The notes under the pieces: generated by a model
The model's input: the letters and a program-made list of their open reading frames with translations, nothing else
What the model was told of the DNA's origin: nothing
The model's database searches: none
Source: Phallusia fumigata
Taxonomy: Eukaryota > Chordata > Ascidiacea > Phlebobranchia > Ascidiidae
Assembly: GCA_008931825.1 (NCBI GenBank)
Contig: QXVZ01007322.1
Span: 49,848 to 113,847 of the forward strand
DNA length: 64,000 nt
Reading direction: 5' to 3'
Part shown: positions 26,328 through 39,210 of the stretch, one piece after another
How the letters are laid out: the number at the start of each line of letters is the position of its first letter
How positions within the stretch are numbered: position 1 is the stretch's first letter
Made by a program: the position numbers and the translations under genes

Positions 26328-26508
26328 CAGTGATTCCTGACCGATGAAACATTACCCACGTGGGGTGTTATACATGTGCTGCTAAGCATATTCATGGTAC
26401 TTGTACGTTTTACTTGAGTGGATTAATTGTTCAAATTTTAGTTGTGCGAAACGAAGATTCAGTTTCTTTTAGAAGTGGTTAGTGAGGGAAAAAGGTTGAG
26501 AACCGGTG
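26328..26508. mobile_element. hAT-type MITE (181 bp)
   Basis: The left end CAGTGATTCCTGACC and the right end GGTTGAGAACCGGTG are imperfect terminal inverted repeats of the hAT type. Flanking 8-bp sequences are TGTTAGAG (26320-26327) and TGCTAGAG (26509-26516), a target-site duplication with one mismatch. There is no transposase, so it is non-autonomous. Confidence 0.65.
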
Positions 26509-28461
26509 TGCTAGAGTGATATAGTATTGAATGATTGTATGACCTTTCTTCTTGTTGGCCAGAATCGTTTACAAATAGTTTGCCGTCAAACCGCCTGCTT
26601 TTTTTCCATTTTTGCAAATGTACATTATTTAAGTCCAGTAAAATACCCAATGGGTTGGAACAATGCTGTAAATCAACATTCCGTCATGTTTAAAACGTTA
26701 TGTTCGAAAATAAAATTTAGCTATCGCGTTTAAAAATAGATTAGAACACCTGATATTGTTCCAATTTTGAAAAGGTACGCTTACATTTTACAGCAGTTTT
26801 ACCATCAAAGGCTATTTTAAAGGCACTTTTAAATGCAAACGCAGTTGTAAGTTTATACGGAGCGTAAAGGCTGTTTTTGAAGAAGTTTGGGTTTAGATCG
26901 AGTGAAATTGCTAGATTAAGATTAGGGCGTTGAAGGTTCAAAGGCCCCCGATGAAATCTTATCTTTCCGCCCAAGGATTACAAGCATACCTCAACCGAAG
27001 TTTCAGAACCTTACTCGGACCTATCTTAATGGGATCATATGCAAACTCGGTGCTTGCATTTTACGCCAACGGAGATAGGGAGATTGTAATTTTATGTGGT
27101 TTGTCGTACCGCAAAAGGTTATTTTAGATCCATTTGGCTTGAGTAATGTAAATTTGACTTTTGAGATCTGAACGTTTGCTATTTAGTTTTCGTTATTGCT
27201 CTGTTGAAGAATCTCTTGTGGCTGAGGTAAAACACACGATAATTGCGATGGTATATATCGAGTTTTTTGTTCAACCGCGTTTGGGAAATGTTAGAAAAAC
27301 ATTTCGAATAAAACACGAAATGAGAATTCAAACACAGAACAATCTGGTTTATCGCATGCAGTCGAAATATTTATCTCCATTGCTTTCCGAAAATTTCACC
27401 TTCACTGTTCGCTAACAAGTCTCGTTCTTCTAGGTTCGTTGCCTTCTCTAATCCCTTTCAACTTTCAGGTAATTCCTGTCTTGTGTGATTTGGATCAACT
27501 TGCAGTTGTTTAAACAACGTGCTACCTCGTCTATTTTCAACCTCGCTTACTCACCCCTGAAAGCAAATATTTAAATGTGTTTGATTTCTGTGCCGACCGG
27601 AAAAGGCGCGAAAAAATGTCACAGATCTTTACACGTGGTTGCCACGTGCAATTTCGTCCATGTTTTGTCGTAAGTGAACTTTTAGGGCCTAAAAATAACC
27701 TTAGCGAACCAAAGACTTTGAAAGGCAGTTTAGATGTCTGGTTAAATACGATTAAACGCTTGCTTGCTCATTAAATAAATGTGCGTTTGTTGGCTAATTC
27801 TAAATCTTTAAGGCGATGGATCACATCGGATTTAACTGTCGCGTTATTTAGGTTGTATTTTACAATTAAGTACTATAACTAACTTTTGTTTACTCTCACT
27901 TTATGGTGCTTTGTCGGTTTTTACCCCGAAGACATTGGGGATTAACGACAAACGCGTTTATGATGGGGAAAATGAAGGGCATGAACTTTTAGTTTAGTAC
28001 ACCGGTCTTTACAAGTTATCCCTATATCATGCAATCCTTAGTTAAAATGCCTAGTAGCTGTTGTAAAACCGTATCGTACCCGGAAACACTTTGAACTCCG
28101 ATAAGCACACAAAGGCTTTCTTTTCACCGCTTTTAATCCCTACATTCCCCAGCAATAGGGATGAGTCGATTGGTGCTTGAAATTTTGCTATTGTGGTAAA
28201 CTCATGTTTAACTTCGTGGGCCAGACACCAAATCCTCGTTGTTTAGCTAGTTGTGTTTGTATTGCGACAAGCGCCAACAAACGCAATTCCAAAGTTGCAG
28301 AGGATAAGATAGTGTATGTCAGAAGGAGTTTTCGCTGCGAGCGTCACAGACGTTTGTAGTCTTTAATCGGACAAATATTTTTGATGACAAATAAAAAATT
28401 TGCGTCGCTAGTTAGAAAACCTATTTTAAAGATGCAAAACTGTATAAGTGACAAGATTTCT

Positions 28462-28640
28462 GGTTGACTGCATGTAGCTTGTTGGTAGATCCGCCGCCTA
28501 AGCCGCGCAAAATATCAATAAAATTAGCGCACGATTGACTGCATGAAGCTCGCTAGAAACCCGCTTCAGCCTAAGTAGATAATGACCAAGTGGTATAGAT
28601 GAGTGCTTAAACTCGTTAGGAAGCCCCTTTTAGAGTACAA
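28462..28640. repeat. Three degenerate tandem copies of a 68-71 bp unit
   Basis: Units begin at 28462, 28533 and about 28601. Each starts with a core like TTGACTGCATGAAGCTCG, then A/G-rich bases, then CCCGCTTCAGCC. Related single copies are scattered through the window, and a close tandem pair lies at 31022-31159. The first copy, TGTAGCTTGTTGGTAGATCC, resembles a tRNA D-arm. Confidence 0.5.
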
Positions 28641-31021
28641 AGTCGTGCATGTTACATCTCACTGTTTTCATTTCCTCAACTAAAGGGCTATTCATGCGTA
28701 ACTGGCGTCAGTTTATGTACTATAGCACCTGTTTGAATAGCCATGGTTTTCGATTGTTTCATTTGGTAATCAATTGTCTAGAACACGTGGTTTGAAGTGG
28801 GTAGGGGGCGTCGCTTGTGTGATGTAACAATGACATTAGGTATTATCTAACATCGTGTATTGTTGTCACGGAGCAAATGTGTTTTATGCGCCGTTGTGTG
28901 CATTACTCAGCCAATTGATAACCGTTTTAAGGTGATGAGGTTGAATATGCATTGCAAAGTCATGGTAGATTTGACAAACACAAATATAAGGTCCGTTTAC
29001 TTGCTCAAATGAGCACTTCAGGGCTAGTTGCCGAATGCGATTTGTGCAGTCAACTATGGCGAAATCGCCAATATAGGATAACGCTATAGAGATCGTCTCT
29101 GTAATAAAACAGTTGACTGCTCGACGCTTGTTTAAGTATTCGCTAAAAGCGAACAAGCTCACAAGCCAGTATTGTAGTGACCTGACATGTGACTGTATTT
29201 TGGCAACTGTATTAAGATATGCTTACACAGAAATTGTCCTACACGTTGGATAGCAGTTTACGATAAATAACCTTTATACAATATTCAAAGTAAAAGAAGA
29301 GTCTTTGGGCAATTTATGTCATCTGTTGATACAGTAGAATGTTGTTTGCTTGACAGTGTATTTGTCACTTGCCTCGGCACATGTGAAGTGGCTTCCTATT
29401 GTGTATTCAGGCTCCAGAAACTTTATTAAGTCAAGAGTTTTTTTGCACCTATCGTTACCTGACAATGTTCGGTAATGTCGGTTTGTTAGCTTTGTTGAAA
29501 TCCAAAAATTAGCAATAGTTGCTACAGACACGTTTTTGTGTACTCTGCACAATAAAAACCCATTCGCTGTTTCATGTCACGCAGGACAGATAAGTCTGCC
29601 TGAACTGCTTCGGACTTTGTGCCAGGGCTTAAAGTTGTGTAAAAGGATGACAAAAGTAGCCTACCTGCTTTTGGGTTTGTCTTCTAATGCCAGCTTAAGT
29701 TGCACGCAGAGATGCTCAAAATCCATACAAGCTTTTCACATCCAATCTACGCCACGTACAACAAACATATTTACTTTTAGAGTTAATATTTTTAGAGTGA
29801 GAATATTTTCCCCTATTTTTGAACTTTCCTAAGCAGCTTGCTCTTGAATGCAGAAAGCTTGGTAGTCAAGCAGTTTGACAGCTAATAAAGATTCTTTCAT
29901 TTCAATCAAACTAAACGTGCTTATTCCAGGGCCCTGAGCAGGCAATACACATCCCATAAGTGTGCATATAGGGTGGATACGAACGATTGTTTGCGAATTC
30001 CTCACGATTATTAGTGTACTGTTTGCCAACAAGGAAGGAACGGTTGCGTCACAGCACATCACCCGTGTCGGTGTCAGGTGTTTTGTTGTCTAGTTTTGTA
30101 TTTCAAGGTGAAAAAGGTCGTGTTTGGCGTCTGTTACGGTGCAAGATAACAAGTTTGTTGCCGAATGCCAGGCCCCGACTGCCGGCCGTGTTACATCGCA
30201 CCTGTATGCGAAATATGGACTAATTTCTTTGTAAACTGTGCTCGGAGTTGCTTGTGAATGGTTGGAAGGCTGGCTCTAATTCGACACAAAGCATTTTGCG
30301 GGTCTGGAGTACAGCATGAAAATTTATTAGTAGACCGTTATCGCTGGATTTTGCATGTTATTCGCAGTTGATGGCACATCTTAGTTAATTAATTTATTTC
30401 TGCAGTTTTGTAAGCTAATGATTGAAACCAGCAAACATTTTCGAGCTGTTACTTGGGATTTAAGGTTTTTGGTAAAAACACGATTTCAGAGTGACCGTTT
30501 TGTTGTGTTGTTCGTACATTTCAACTCATCAAACGCGGGGATAGTGTGTGTTTTTTTCACGCAATTTAAAGTTACAAAATAGATGGTAATGGCACATGCT
30601 TGTTGTTTTAAAAATTACGTCATAAACCACAAGTTCACCGCCCGATAAACATTTCACGCTGCGAACGTCAAATCGTGAAATACTGTCGTTTTTTATCGAC
30701 TTTTTATCTTGTGCACAACAGGGATCGGAAAATAATGAGGCAATTGTGCAAAAAGAAATTGACGCGAATTGCCAATGGCTATTTTGTAGTGTATACTGCA
30801 CTTGTATATTTTTTGCATGTGTTAAGGTTTGCCATACATTTTATGTTTTGGCAACAAAACAATAGTTGTCACTTATGTAGACGAAATACAATTGTTTACC
30901 AATCCACATAGTGCGAGTGTTTAACGAACTTTGTGAGGTCAACTATTGCAATTTTGTTTTGGAAACTGACTTTTAAACGGGACGCGAATATGGAAAGACA
31001 TTGAACAAAATTTGAAAGAAA

Positions 31022-31159
31022 ACGGTTGCAAGAAGCGTGCTCTGAACCCGCTTAAGTTTTGATAGTTGATATAAAATCGTCACCTATATAACGGTTGCAC
31101 GAAGCGTGCTCTAAACCCGCTTAGGTTTTGATAGTTGATTAAAATCGTCACCAGTATAT
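31022..31159. repeat. Tandem pair of a 69-bp unit
   Basis: Two 69-bp units, 31022-31090 and 31091-31159, differ at only a few positions. Both contain ACGGTTGCA, GAAGCGTGCTCT, AACCCGCTTA and TTTTGATAGTTGAT. The unit belongs to the same family as the array at 28462-28640 and the scattered copies. Confidence 0.7.
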
Positions 31160-31599
31160 GTTACAGTTAAGGTCAGAACAAAGCTAAATAATATCCTTAA
31201 CACAGCGTACACGTATGATTTAGCCTGGTATTTCGCCAGTAAATAAATTTTTGTTTGTCTGAAGTTGTGCTTTTCTGACAAACTGATTTATTTACACTGA
31301 CGTTTTAAACGTCTAACCAGGACGTTTTAGCATAATTTATAACATCCAACGTAAAAAAATAAACATAAATTGCTTCACCTGTTGGCGGACCAAGCCCTAC
31401 CCTTTAAACATAGCAGTTATTGTGAGACTGCAGTGACGCTTCGTTTGCCGCGGGTATTTTGCGCACGGATGTTATCACGCGGACAAAATATGTCATTCCT
31501 GTGGTCGGGGGCTGAGGTCTGAAAAGCTGATTAGTAATTTGCCGTGGTTGCTTATTTTCCAAAAGGGTAATCCAGGCCTGGTTATAATCCCATGCAACT

Positions 31600-32500
31600 C
31601 TACACCATCAGTTCCTTGCACCAGCTGCATTCACACTCGAGAGCAGACGTTTTGAAGGCCCAAGCATTTCCTCGCGAACTACTGCCCGCTATCAAGTTAC
31701 CGCTGCCCGTAGCGCTAGAAGAAGTCTGGTACTTTTTCTCATCACCGTCGCCATGTGTATATTGATCCTCAGTTGCTTCTGCTTGCTCCATAGTTGTGGC
31801 TTTAGGCGCGTGTTGAGCTGCAGAAAGTTCGTGTCAGACTTGACAGGTCTGCAGAGAGAGGACTGCATTGTTGCATGTTTTTCGGTTGGAAATCGCTGTA
31901 GTAAAAGGTGTATGACTGTCACAATGTAGTTAACAAAGTAGTATTTTTGCATGCCAGTAATTTGGTTAATAGACATTTTTGTTCATTTAAAACTGACCAT
32001 TTAAGGACTGACGATTTTTATTTTAAAAAAATGTGTAAAAAGAGAAACTGTTTAGCACTGTCGTTTTGTTTTGTAGAGATTGAAAGTGTAACACTGTCGT
32101 TCTGTTTGTAGAAAACAGGTGATTGTCAACTTCGCACGTGCCCAAGTCAATACAAAAATCAGTGTCATTGTAGCATTAGGGCCAATTTTTACATCCGCAA
32201 CACAAGAGTTGTTTACATTAACTAGATCCTGAATTGTACTCAATTATTGTTTGCAAGTTTACATTTTTAGACTGAACTTAAATGTTACAGTTCCACCTGC
32301 GTATGTGTGGCGAAAACTCGTTGACGCACCGTCAAGCAAGTGTAAAGTACCAGTGATTTGAATGGCGGGAAACGTGTTGTTAGTAATAACCGGTGTATTG
32401 AAGGTGACATTATTCACGAGGGGATCTGGCTCAGTGGCAAGCATGCGACCGATAACATTGCTGGTCAGCCGAATCGTGCTTGTTATTTAAACTAGTTGTT
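31600..32500 (-). other. Weak candidate gene, extracellular-looking exons plus a hydrophilic C-terminal exon
   Basis: Three minus-strand open segments look more protein-like than their surroundings. The first, about 32490-32290, reads through VNNVTFNTPVITNNTFPAIQ and has N-glycosylation sites. A possible donor (ACT/GTAACA) lies about 60 bases before an acceptor (ACAATTCAG) that opens the second segment, DLVNVNNSCVADVKIGPN. The third, ending at 31600, begins near an ATG at 31791 and is hydrophilic, reading MEQAEATEDQYTHGDGDEKK and ending in a Cys-rich ECECSWCKELMV. A secreted or single-pass surface protein would fit, but the connections are not proven and I do not recognise the family. Confidence 0.2.
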
Positions 32501-35500
32501 TCCAAATTTAATTTGTGTAGTTATTTTTTCTTGACTGCCTGCGCCGATTTTGCAATCCACTACTGAAATAGCTGTTTGCCAAGGATAAAGCGAGCGAGCA
32601 TGTTGTTCTTGCGGCAAAAAAATTTTTTTTGTTTGTGCAGGTTAGGCTACCGAGTTAGTAAAACTACCTGTTTAAACCGTTGATCGTATTACGTCTCTTG
32701 TGCCCAAAGAACGCAGTGACCTTGACCTTAAGGTGATAATTCATTGATAATACGGTTTATCGCACAATTCCATCAATCAAGCGTAAAAAATGTAGGAACT
32801 CGATTATTTAACGGGTTAATTTGGAGTTCAACGCTTGGGGACAGTGGTTCTTGCACGTTTTTACTAAAAAAAGTGATTTCATGATCTGTGTTAGCTGGAA
32901 TTCGTGGGATATGTGAACGGGAAGTTGGACATTTCCAAGAAATTTGCTGCATTACGGAACTTAACTGTCGGATGTGCCTGTGAGTGCCGAAATATGAGGA
33001 AGTTTTTTGTGGTACGTGCTGTGTATAAAAGCATCACCTGGTTGTATGTTTGACAGTTATAGGTGCACAATCTAAAACAGTGGTTAATCTGGAACGCTGT
33101 TGAAAGGGTCTGAGTTTGTAAGTGAGAAGTTATGATAGTGTTATTTAAAGTACTACCAACTTATGTGAGTGAAAGTTGTATATATTATACGACAGTCTTG
33201 TTTCTTTCCTACGTTTTTGCATCAATATTCACAAGTTAAAATAAGCAATTTTGGGACCAAAAAGGTATACATTGCTGCAAGTAAATAACTGCAATTTGTT
33301 GCCAAATGTCTTACAATTGCCTGAAAATTGCCCTCGTTTCGCACCCTTTACAATGAAATTGAGAATTGCAGGCCATGTTATGATTTAAAGTGGTGTTTGT
33401 GTGCAATTTTCAAGGCCTTGAGTGTAAATTATAATGCTAGGTTTTCCAAAATTACAACCCAGCGAGAATATCATCTTGTGGGGTTTGGCTTCGAGTCCAT
33501 TGTATAAAAGATCGTGAAGCAAAGCAAAATTCTGCCGGCGTTTGAACGGCATTTTACGGCCGAGAGTTCGTGGTTGACTGATGTTGAGTTTGTAGTGAAA
33601 CAATGTATTTTCACACGTCTTAGTTGTTTTAAAGCTTATTTTCCTCAGGCGTAAGATCTCATTCTTGTGTAAATATTAGAACGCACTTCTGTTTTATTTT
33701 TCAGTTTCCTAGTGTAACGTTTTTTTACAACTCGTAAATATTTCATTTTATGCCCATGAGGATTAAAGTTCATTAGTAAGCAATATCACTGAGAAATTAA
33801 CTCTACACAAACGACTTTGGGGCTACCAATGTAGTTGTGTCAGCGAGCTTCATGCATTTACCCATAATATTATTTTCAAAAATCGTTTGTGACCCAGGTT
33901 CGTTGTAAAATAAAAGCGCTGATATTGCAACCGCAGTGCTATCCCGAAATTCCTGTGCTATCCCGCAAACTGTAAGGAGTTAAATGATAAATGATTCGTC
34001 ACCACAGGGTAGCAGGCGGTTCCCCGCATCTCTCAACAAGTGTGTCTTGTGTGTTGACATTTCCCAATGTCCCGTGGTGACTTTACATATTGCGTTTCAC
34101 TTTCCACTGCAGGAACCCAAGGACGCCCAGGACCGGTTCACCAAACACATTAAGGGGGGGTTCTTTTTTGGTTCTGTTGCGGTAGTTAAAATCAATAAAA
34201 GCGTAAATATATTTTTGTAGTAAGCAGGGTATCAGGATTTCAGACGGAAGGGAGCTGTTACCCTAAAATTACCCAATGCAAAATGTTAGTTTGGGGGGTG
34301 CAACTGCTAATTGTTAACTCTAAGACAGGTAATTGAAAACTTGTGTTAGGCTTTTTGCCAAATTTACGTAAATATCCGCATTCAGGTGTATTAAAGGTGT
34401 AGGGCCAACAATTCCAAACCCTCCGCAGGTAGCTGTTTTGTAAATGCCCTGGTATTTCGGTTGTGTTTCTGGTTCATCAGTGTGTTAAGTTAGTCGTGGT
34501 GGTTGTTTTGTGTTGTCAAGTGCTTGTGAAGTTCGAGATAGGCCTTAGGAACCCGGTGGCATTTTCCTCCATTGCGTCATTCTAAAAAAACACTTTTTTA
34601 ACAAACAACTCGATTGGCCTTGTTTTGCTGATTTTCGTCGTTGAAAACGCAAAGTTTAATGCGTTCTGCAATAAAGTTAGGTTTTACCTCAGATTTCGTC
34701 CATCCATTTTCTCTTTGTAAAAGGTCAATCAATCTTAAAATGATGATTTCTCCTCGAATAAAGTTGTAGTACTGCTAACATTTTACACATTAACGCGCAA
34801 TATATCAGATTTATTGAAATAAAGCAATTATTTCGCTTGTTGACAGAAAACATAGCGACACAATAGCACCAAATCAATCACCAGGCCGGAAATAGCTGCA
34901 CGACGTTAAAACGTTATGAGTTGTAAATATGTCTTTTAACGGGCTTATTTACCGAATTCTGTATGAAATACGAACGATATTTCAACCACTAAAAGCACCG
35001 ATAAGATCGTTACGAACAGAAACCCGACAAAGTTTGGTGTACGATTACCAAGTGTTGATTGAAACGATGTGAAACCGATTTGTGTGCCGAGGTCGCGGGT
35101 AATTGATGGCGCAGCTTTAGAGCCGCACGCTTTAGTCAGTCATCATCGGTTAACTGCCCCTGTGCCATTTGTAACTCGAGAAGTCTGGTTTTAATCTGAT
35201 TGACCGTTTGCCAGAGCTGCTCTATTAGCACTTGTTACGTGCCTGACTTAACCCGATTAGAAAGGTTTTTAGTTTTAGATTTATTTCATGTTGTTAATAT
35301 TAGGTGTGAAGTGTGATAAGGACCCACTTCGGCACAATATCGACAAATCAACTTTAAGAAAACTTTTGTAGTTATTTGACACTAGATTTGGTTAACAGCA
35401 CTAGTACAAAGTGTTCGTCCAAAAAATATCAACCCAGTCAACCTGATTTAATATTTCGCCTTGAAACCTCATCATATGTTAACATCAAAAGGTTTTCGAT

Positions 35501-38500
35501 GAAAAAACCGTCGTCATGAAGTGTTACGTCATTTGAATACCGCTGTGAAACGTTAATCTTCATCCAAACCACATACGTTACGAAGCTCTTACGATTGACG
35601 GGATCGCGTACCGCTAAACTGCATTACTTTACTGTTCTACGACATTTTAAGTAGCGTAGCAAGCTTTGTTTACTCGATTTTCTGTAGCTGTTGTTCACTA
35701 AGCAAACCATAGAGGAGATAATCTCCGATTTTAAACCCTCTGTTTAAAGCCTTGTGAGGTAACAAGGAATTTCCTATGTGGGTGGGTAAAATGAAGTGTA
35801 TTAAAGCTTTCAATAGCCGGAAACGCAAAATACGCAATAAATACGTTTAAGTAAACTAATTTGTTGATTCACTCATTTGTATTGGAGACTATGTACTTCG
35901 ACAATGTCTTTAATGTCAATGTGACTAAATTATCTTAAGAGGTTAATTGAAACGCCGATAAACATAATCGCATAAAACGCCGAAACCATGACCAAATAGA
36001 CACCTATAGTGCTGTACGATATTTAAACGCTTTCCTTTGAAATGTTTTACATCATATCAATACTTTTTTTATTGCTTGAACCGCAAAAAAAAACATCTTC
36101 GGTTTGTGGCGTTTTTTTGTCACCCTCAAACACCGAAAAGACACGAAATGCGGATTTGGGGGCATTGTCTGACCTCACTGTTGTGTTTGTCCACTTCAAA
36201 CTTCGTTCTTTCTTCAGGGATTAGTTTTAGCTTCTGTGCCCGCGTTTAAAGCTCGTTTTAATGTTGGTTTAAGACCTTTTTGCTTCCACTCCTACTAAGT
36301 CGCATTTAAATCGATTGATGTCAATATTGTGATCATTTCATTGGTTTTCCTCTGGTATTGAAATGAAAAATGCCAATAGTTTAGCCGTTAAAGAGGCTGA
36401 AAAGACTGGTCGACTATTTAGTAGTGGGTGCACCTGTTCTTGTGGTGTTTGCGTAGGGTGTATTTTTGACCCCTGTTCTAAGCCTTGTGTTAAGCGAAGT
36501 GTGAATTGGCCCACCCTTAAGCTTCTACGCACCAAAAGGTCAAGATAATAACGGTCAAACCGCGCAAATTTTTCTTCTTATGTTTGTGAAGCTTTGGAAC
36601 CTAGATTTTTAAAAATTTAAGATTTTTTGCAACGCGATCTGTGTAGCCTACTGTACAAAGATTTTCATAAGAGCTACTGAAAATAATTTTCACGCTGAAT
36701 GATTAGGTAACCGATTAAAACGATTAACATCTCGCAATGGTATAGTACCTCGCTTGTGATAAAGTTATCAAGATGCTTTTGACAACATAAACCTTATGTT
36801 CTGTTCAAAACCACACCTTTGCTCTTATTCGAATAGATTTTCACTGATATACTTACTACAGTACGGACAACTGTGAACAACCTCTTTAGGTCGGCCCGCG
36901 GTCTGGCGCCGACAATTTGACGACACTCAGCATTCGTATGGATTACAACGTTTACGAGTGGTTAATTTAAATGTCAAGAAGTGCACGTTGATTAAAGTTG
37001 CTGCCAACACTGTTAACCGCATTCGTGTGCCTACTTGTAATATAACGATCAGTGGTTGTTGTACATTTTTATTGCTGTTTACAAAGTGGAGGGATTCAGG
37101 TAAAGTTACGAAACTGCTGTTTGATACTAAGTTTACCTTTAAGTTTACCGTATGGAAGTTCTTTGAATAAGGCATTACTATAATGTGTTTTCTTTCAAAC
37201 TGCCTAGTCTCTTGCAGTTTCGCAGGCACCTATTGATTTAGACATCAACGATGTAGCGGTCGTTTGTTGTTGTAGATTTGTTCTTGTTGTTTGCGGTGGT
37301 TCACGACATTGTGTTTCAAGCAAATTTGACTCGATGGACTTAGTTTGACGCTTTGTCATGGTTGGTAATGTGTCATGGTCGTAGTAAACTACGCAAATCG
37401 TGCCCATTGTCGTCTTAAAACGTTGTGTAGTCGGTTAGGGATAGTCTTTTTAACACGAAAAGATATGCAAACAGACGATGGACTACACGGTGCTTGTCCG
37501 GGTGAACAAGCCTATTGCTGACCTCACCAGTTGTAGCGTAACTTTACTCTCCTGTGAACTAACTGTGAAGTCAATCGAAGACATCTAACTGGAGTCGGGC
37601 ATCCACGGTAACTTAACTCTATTGTTTCGAGTCTTTCATCTTAATGTAATCACTTGTCAGGCATTCCTGTGATGGCTTCGTTTTTGCTAACCACGCACAA
37701 AGCATGCCGTTTTCCGACGAATCATTTTGTTACAAGCTCAGTTGGTAGCACAGATAGACAGAATGCACAGCTTTTTACATGCGCTTTTGTTGCATCTTTG
37801 GTTTTTATTACAAAGTTATTTACCTTCGAAACGATGGTGTAGGTTCGAATGCCATCGTAGATTTCAGTAACATACGCTTTGCTGCATGACGGACTTTGCA
37901 CTTTACTACGTAATTTTGTTTCAAACTGGTTGGAATGGCCCGAACATTCACAAGGTTATGAGATTTTGTACGTCAGGCGTTCGTGGGACAGGTTTTGGTT
38001 TATGTGGTTGATTTTGGTGAATTGTAGTCTTTTTTTTGTTTGATAAATGGTAAGTTATTTTGAAAATCGTTTCCATTTTCCTAGATGTGTATGAAAACGT
38101 AGTTCACTGACAGGACAAAGTTTGTGCGAGTTTATTTAAAAAGGTGTATTTATAGTTTTTTTTAACTTTTTACGTTGTGCTTCAAGTCATTTTTATGTAT
38201 TTGGTGTACGTTTAGATAAAATAATAAAGGAGATGTATGATTACTGCGAACGATACAAGTAGATGCGATATTCGGTTTTTAACTTGTAGTCACAGTATAC
38301 CCCTCTCATCAAAATAAGTTGTGTAAATAATCAGGAGCAGGTGACAGGCTTATTCCAGCTGACCAGATACGATGCTTCAGCTGCTGTAAGTGACTTCCTA
38401 CTGAGTTAAATGTGATTAAACAGCGGTGATCAATCAGGGGAGATCGCAGCGGTTACAGTGTATAGCCTCGTCAGCGTTGGTCACTGAAAAAACGTCAATC

Positions 38501-39026
38501 AAAGTAAGTAAGTTCCTTAAAAACTTGGGAAGACTGCGAAGAGATTGGGAAGGACGCGAATCTACTTCCTGGCAGTTTTGTGATGATTGACGTCACACTC
38601 ACGTGCTTTTTGTCAATCAACTCACTTTTACGTTTAAATGAAGTTTAATTGGTGGAGGTGTTAACATGGAATGTTATGTTTTTTGGGACATTTTATGAGT
38701 CAAGTAAGTTTGCATGTCAAGTAAATGGTTAGCAAATTGATAACTTTTTGATCAAGTGAGTGCGCGTGACTCGGAAACGTCAATTAAGCGTCTTTTAGTG
38801 ACCAACAAAGTTCCTAATTTTTGGTAAAGCTGATGTGTAGTGACGTTTTTCGCGTGCCAAGTCAGTTTACCTGTCTCGGAAATGTCGTTCAAAGTTGCAC
38901 TCTTCTGATTAGTTACACGTAATTTGATAATTTTAGATGTTTAACAGCTCGTGCCTGTCTCAGACCGTCATTTAGGTTTAGAATGTTTTGGCTTAATAAA
39001 TTGGTTATATGTGTGTTAACTTAGAG

Positions 39027-39210
39027 CAGTGATTCTCAAAGTGTGGTCCGCCGTCCCCTCATAGTGGTCCGCTAAAAAATTACTTAAACTAGGCACAGGT
39101 TTGTAAAACCGCCTATTTTCAGAGCATGTTAGAATGGAATTCTGTTTGGTGGTCCTCGGAAAAATCGAAGGTAAAGTGGTCCTTGGGCTAAAATAGTTTG
39201 ACAAACACTG
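39027..39210. mobile_element. hAT-type MITE (184 bp) with a perfect 8-bp target-site duplication
   Basis: The element starts CAGTGATTCTCAAAGTGTGG and ends GTTTGACAAACACTG, imperfect inverted repeats with the CAGTG terminus typical of hAT elements. ACTTAGAG flanks it exactly on both sides (39019-39026 and 39211-39218). It has no transposase. The intact duplication suggests a recent insertion or good preservation. Confidence 0.8.

Noticed and set aside
28884-29162. 92-codon minus-strand frame in the desert
   Set aside because: No recognisable domain, no splice or poly(A) context; length is plausible by chance in 27 kb.
28462-31159. CRISPR-like array
   Set aside because: Only two or three diverged units per cluster, no constant spacer pattern, and the genome is eukaryotic.
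32640-32700. Acceptor-like TTTGTTTGTGCAG as a desert exon
   Set aside because: The following sequence has early stops in the frames examined and no donor.
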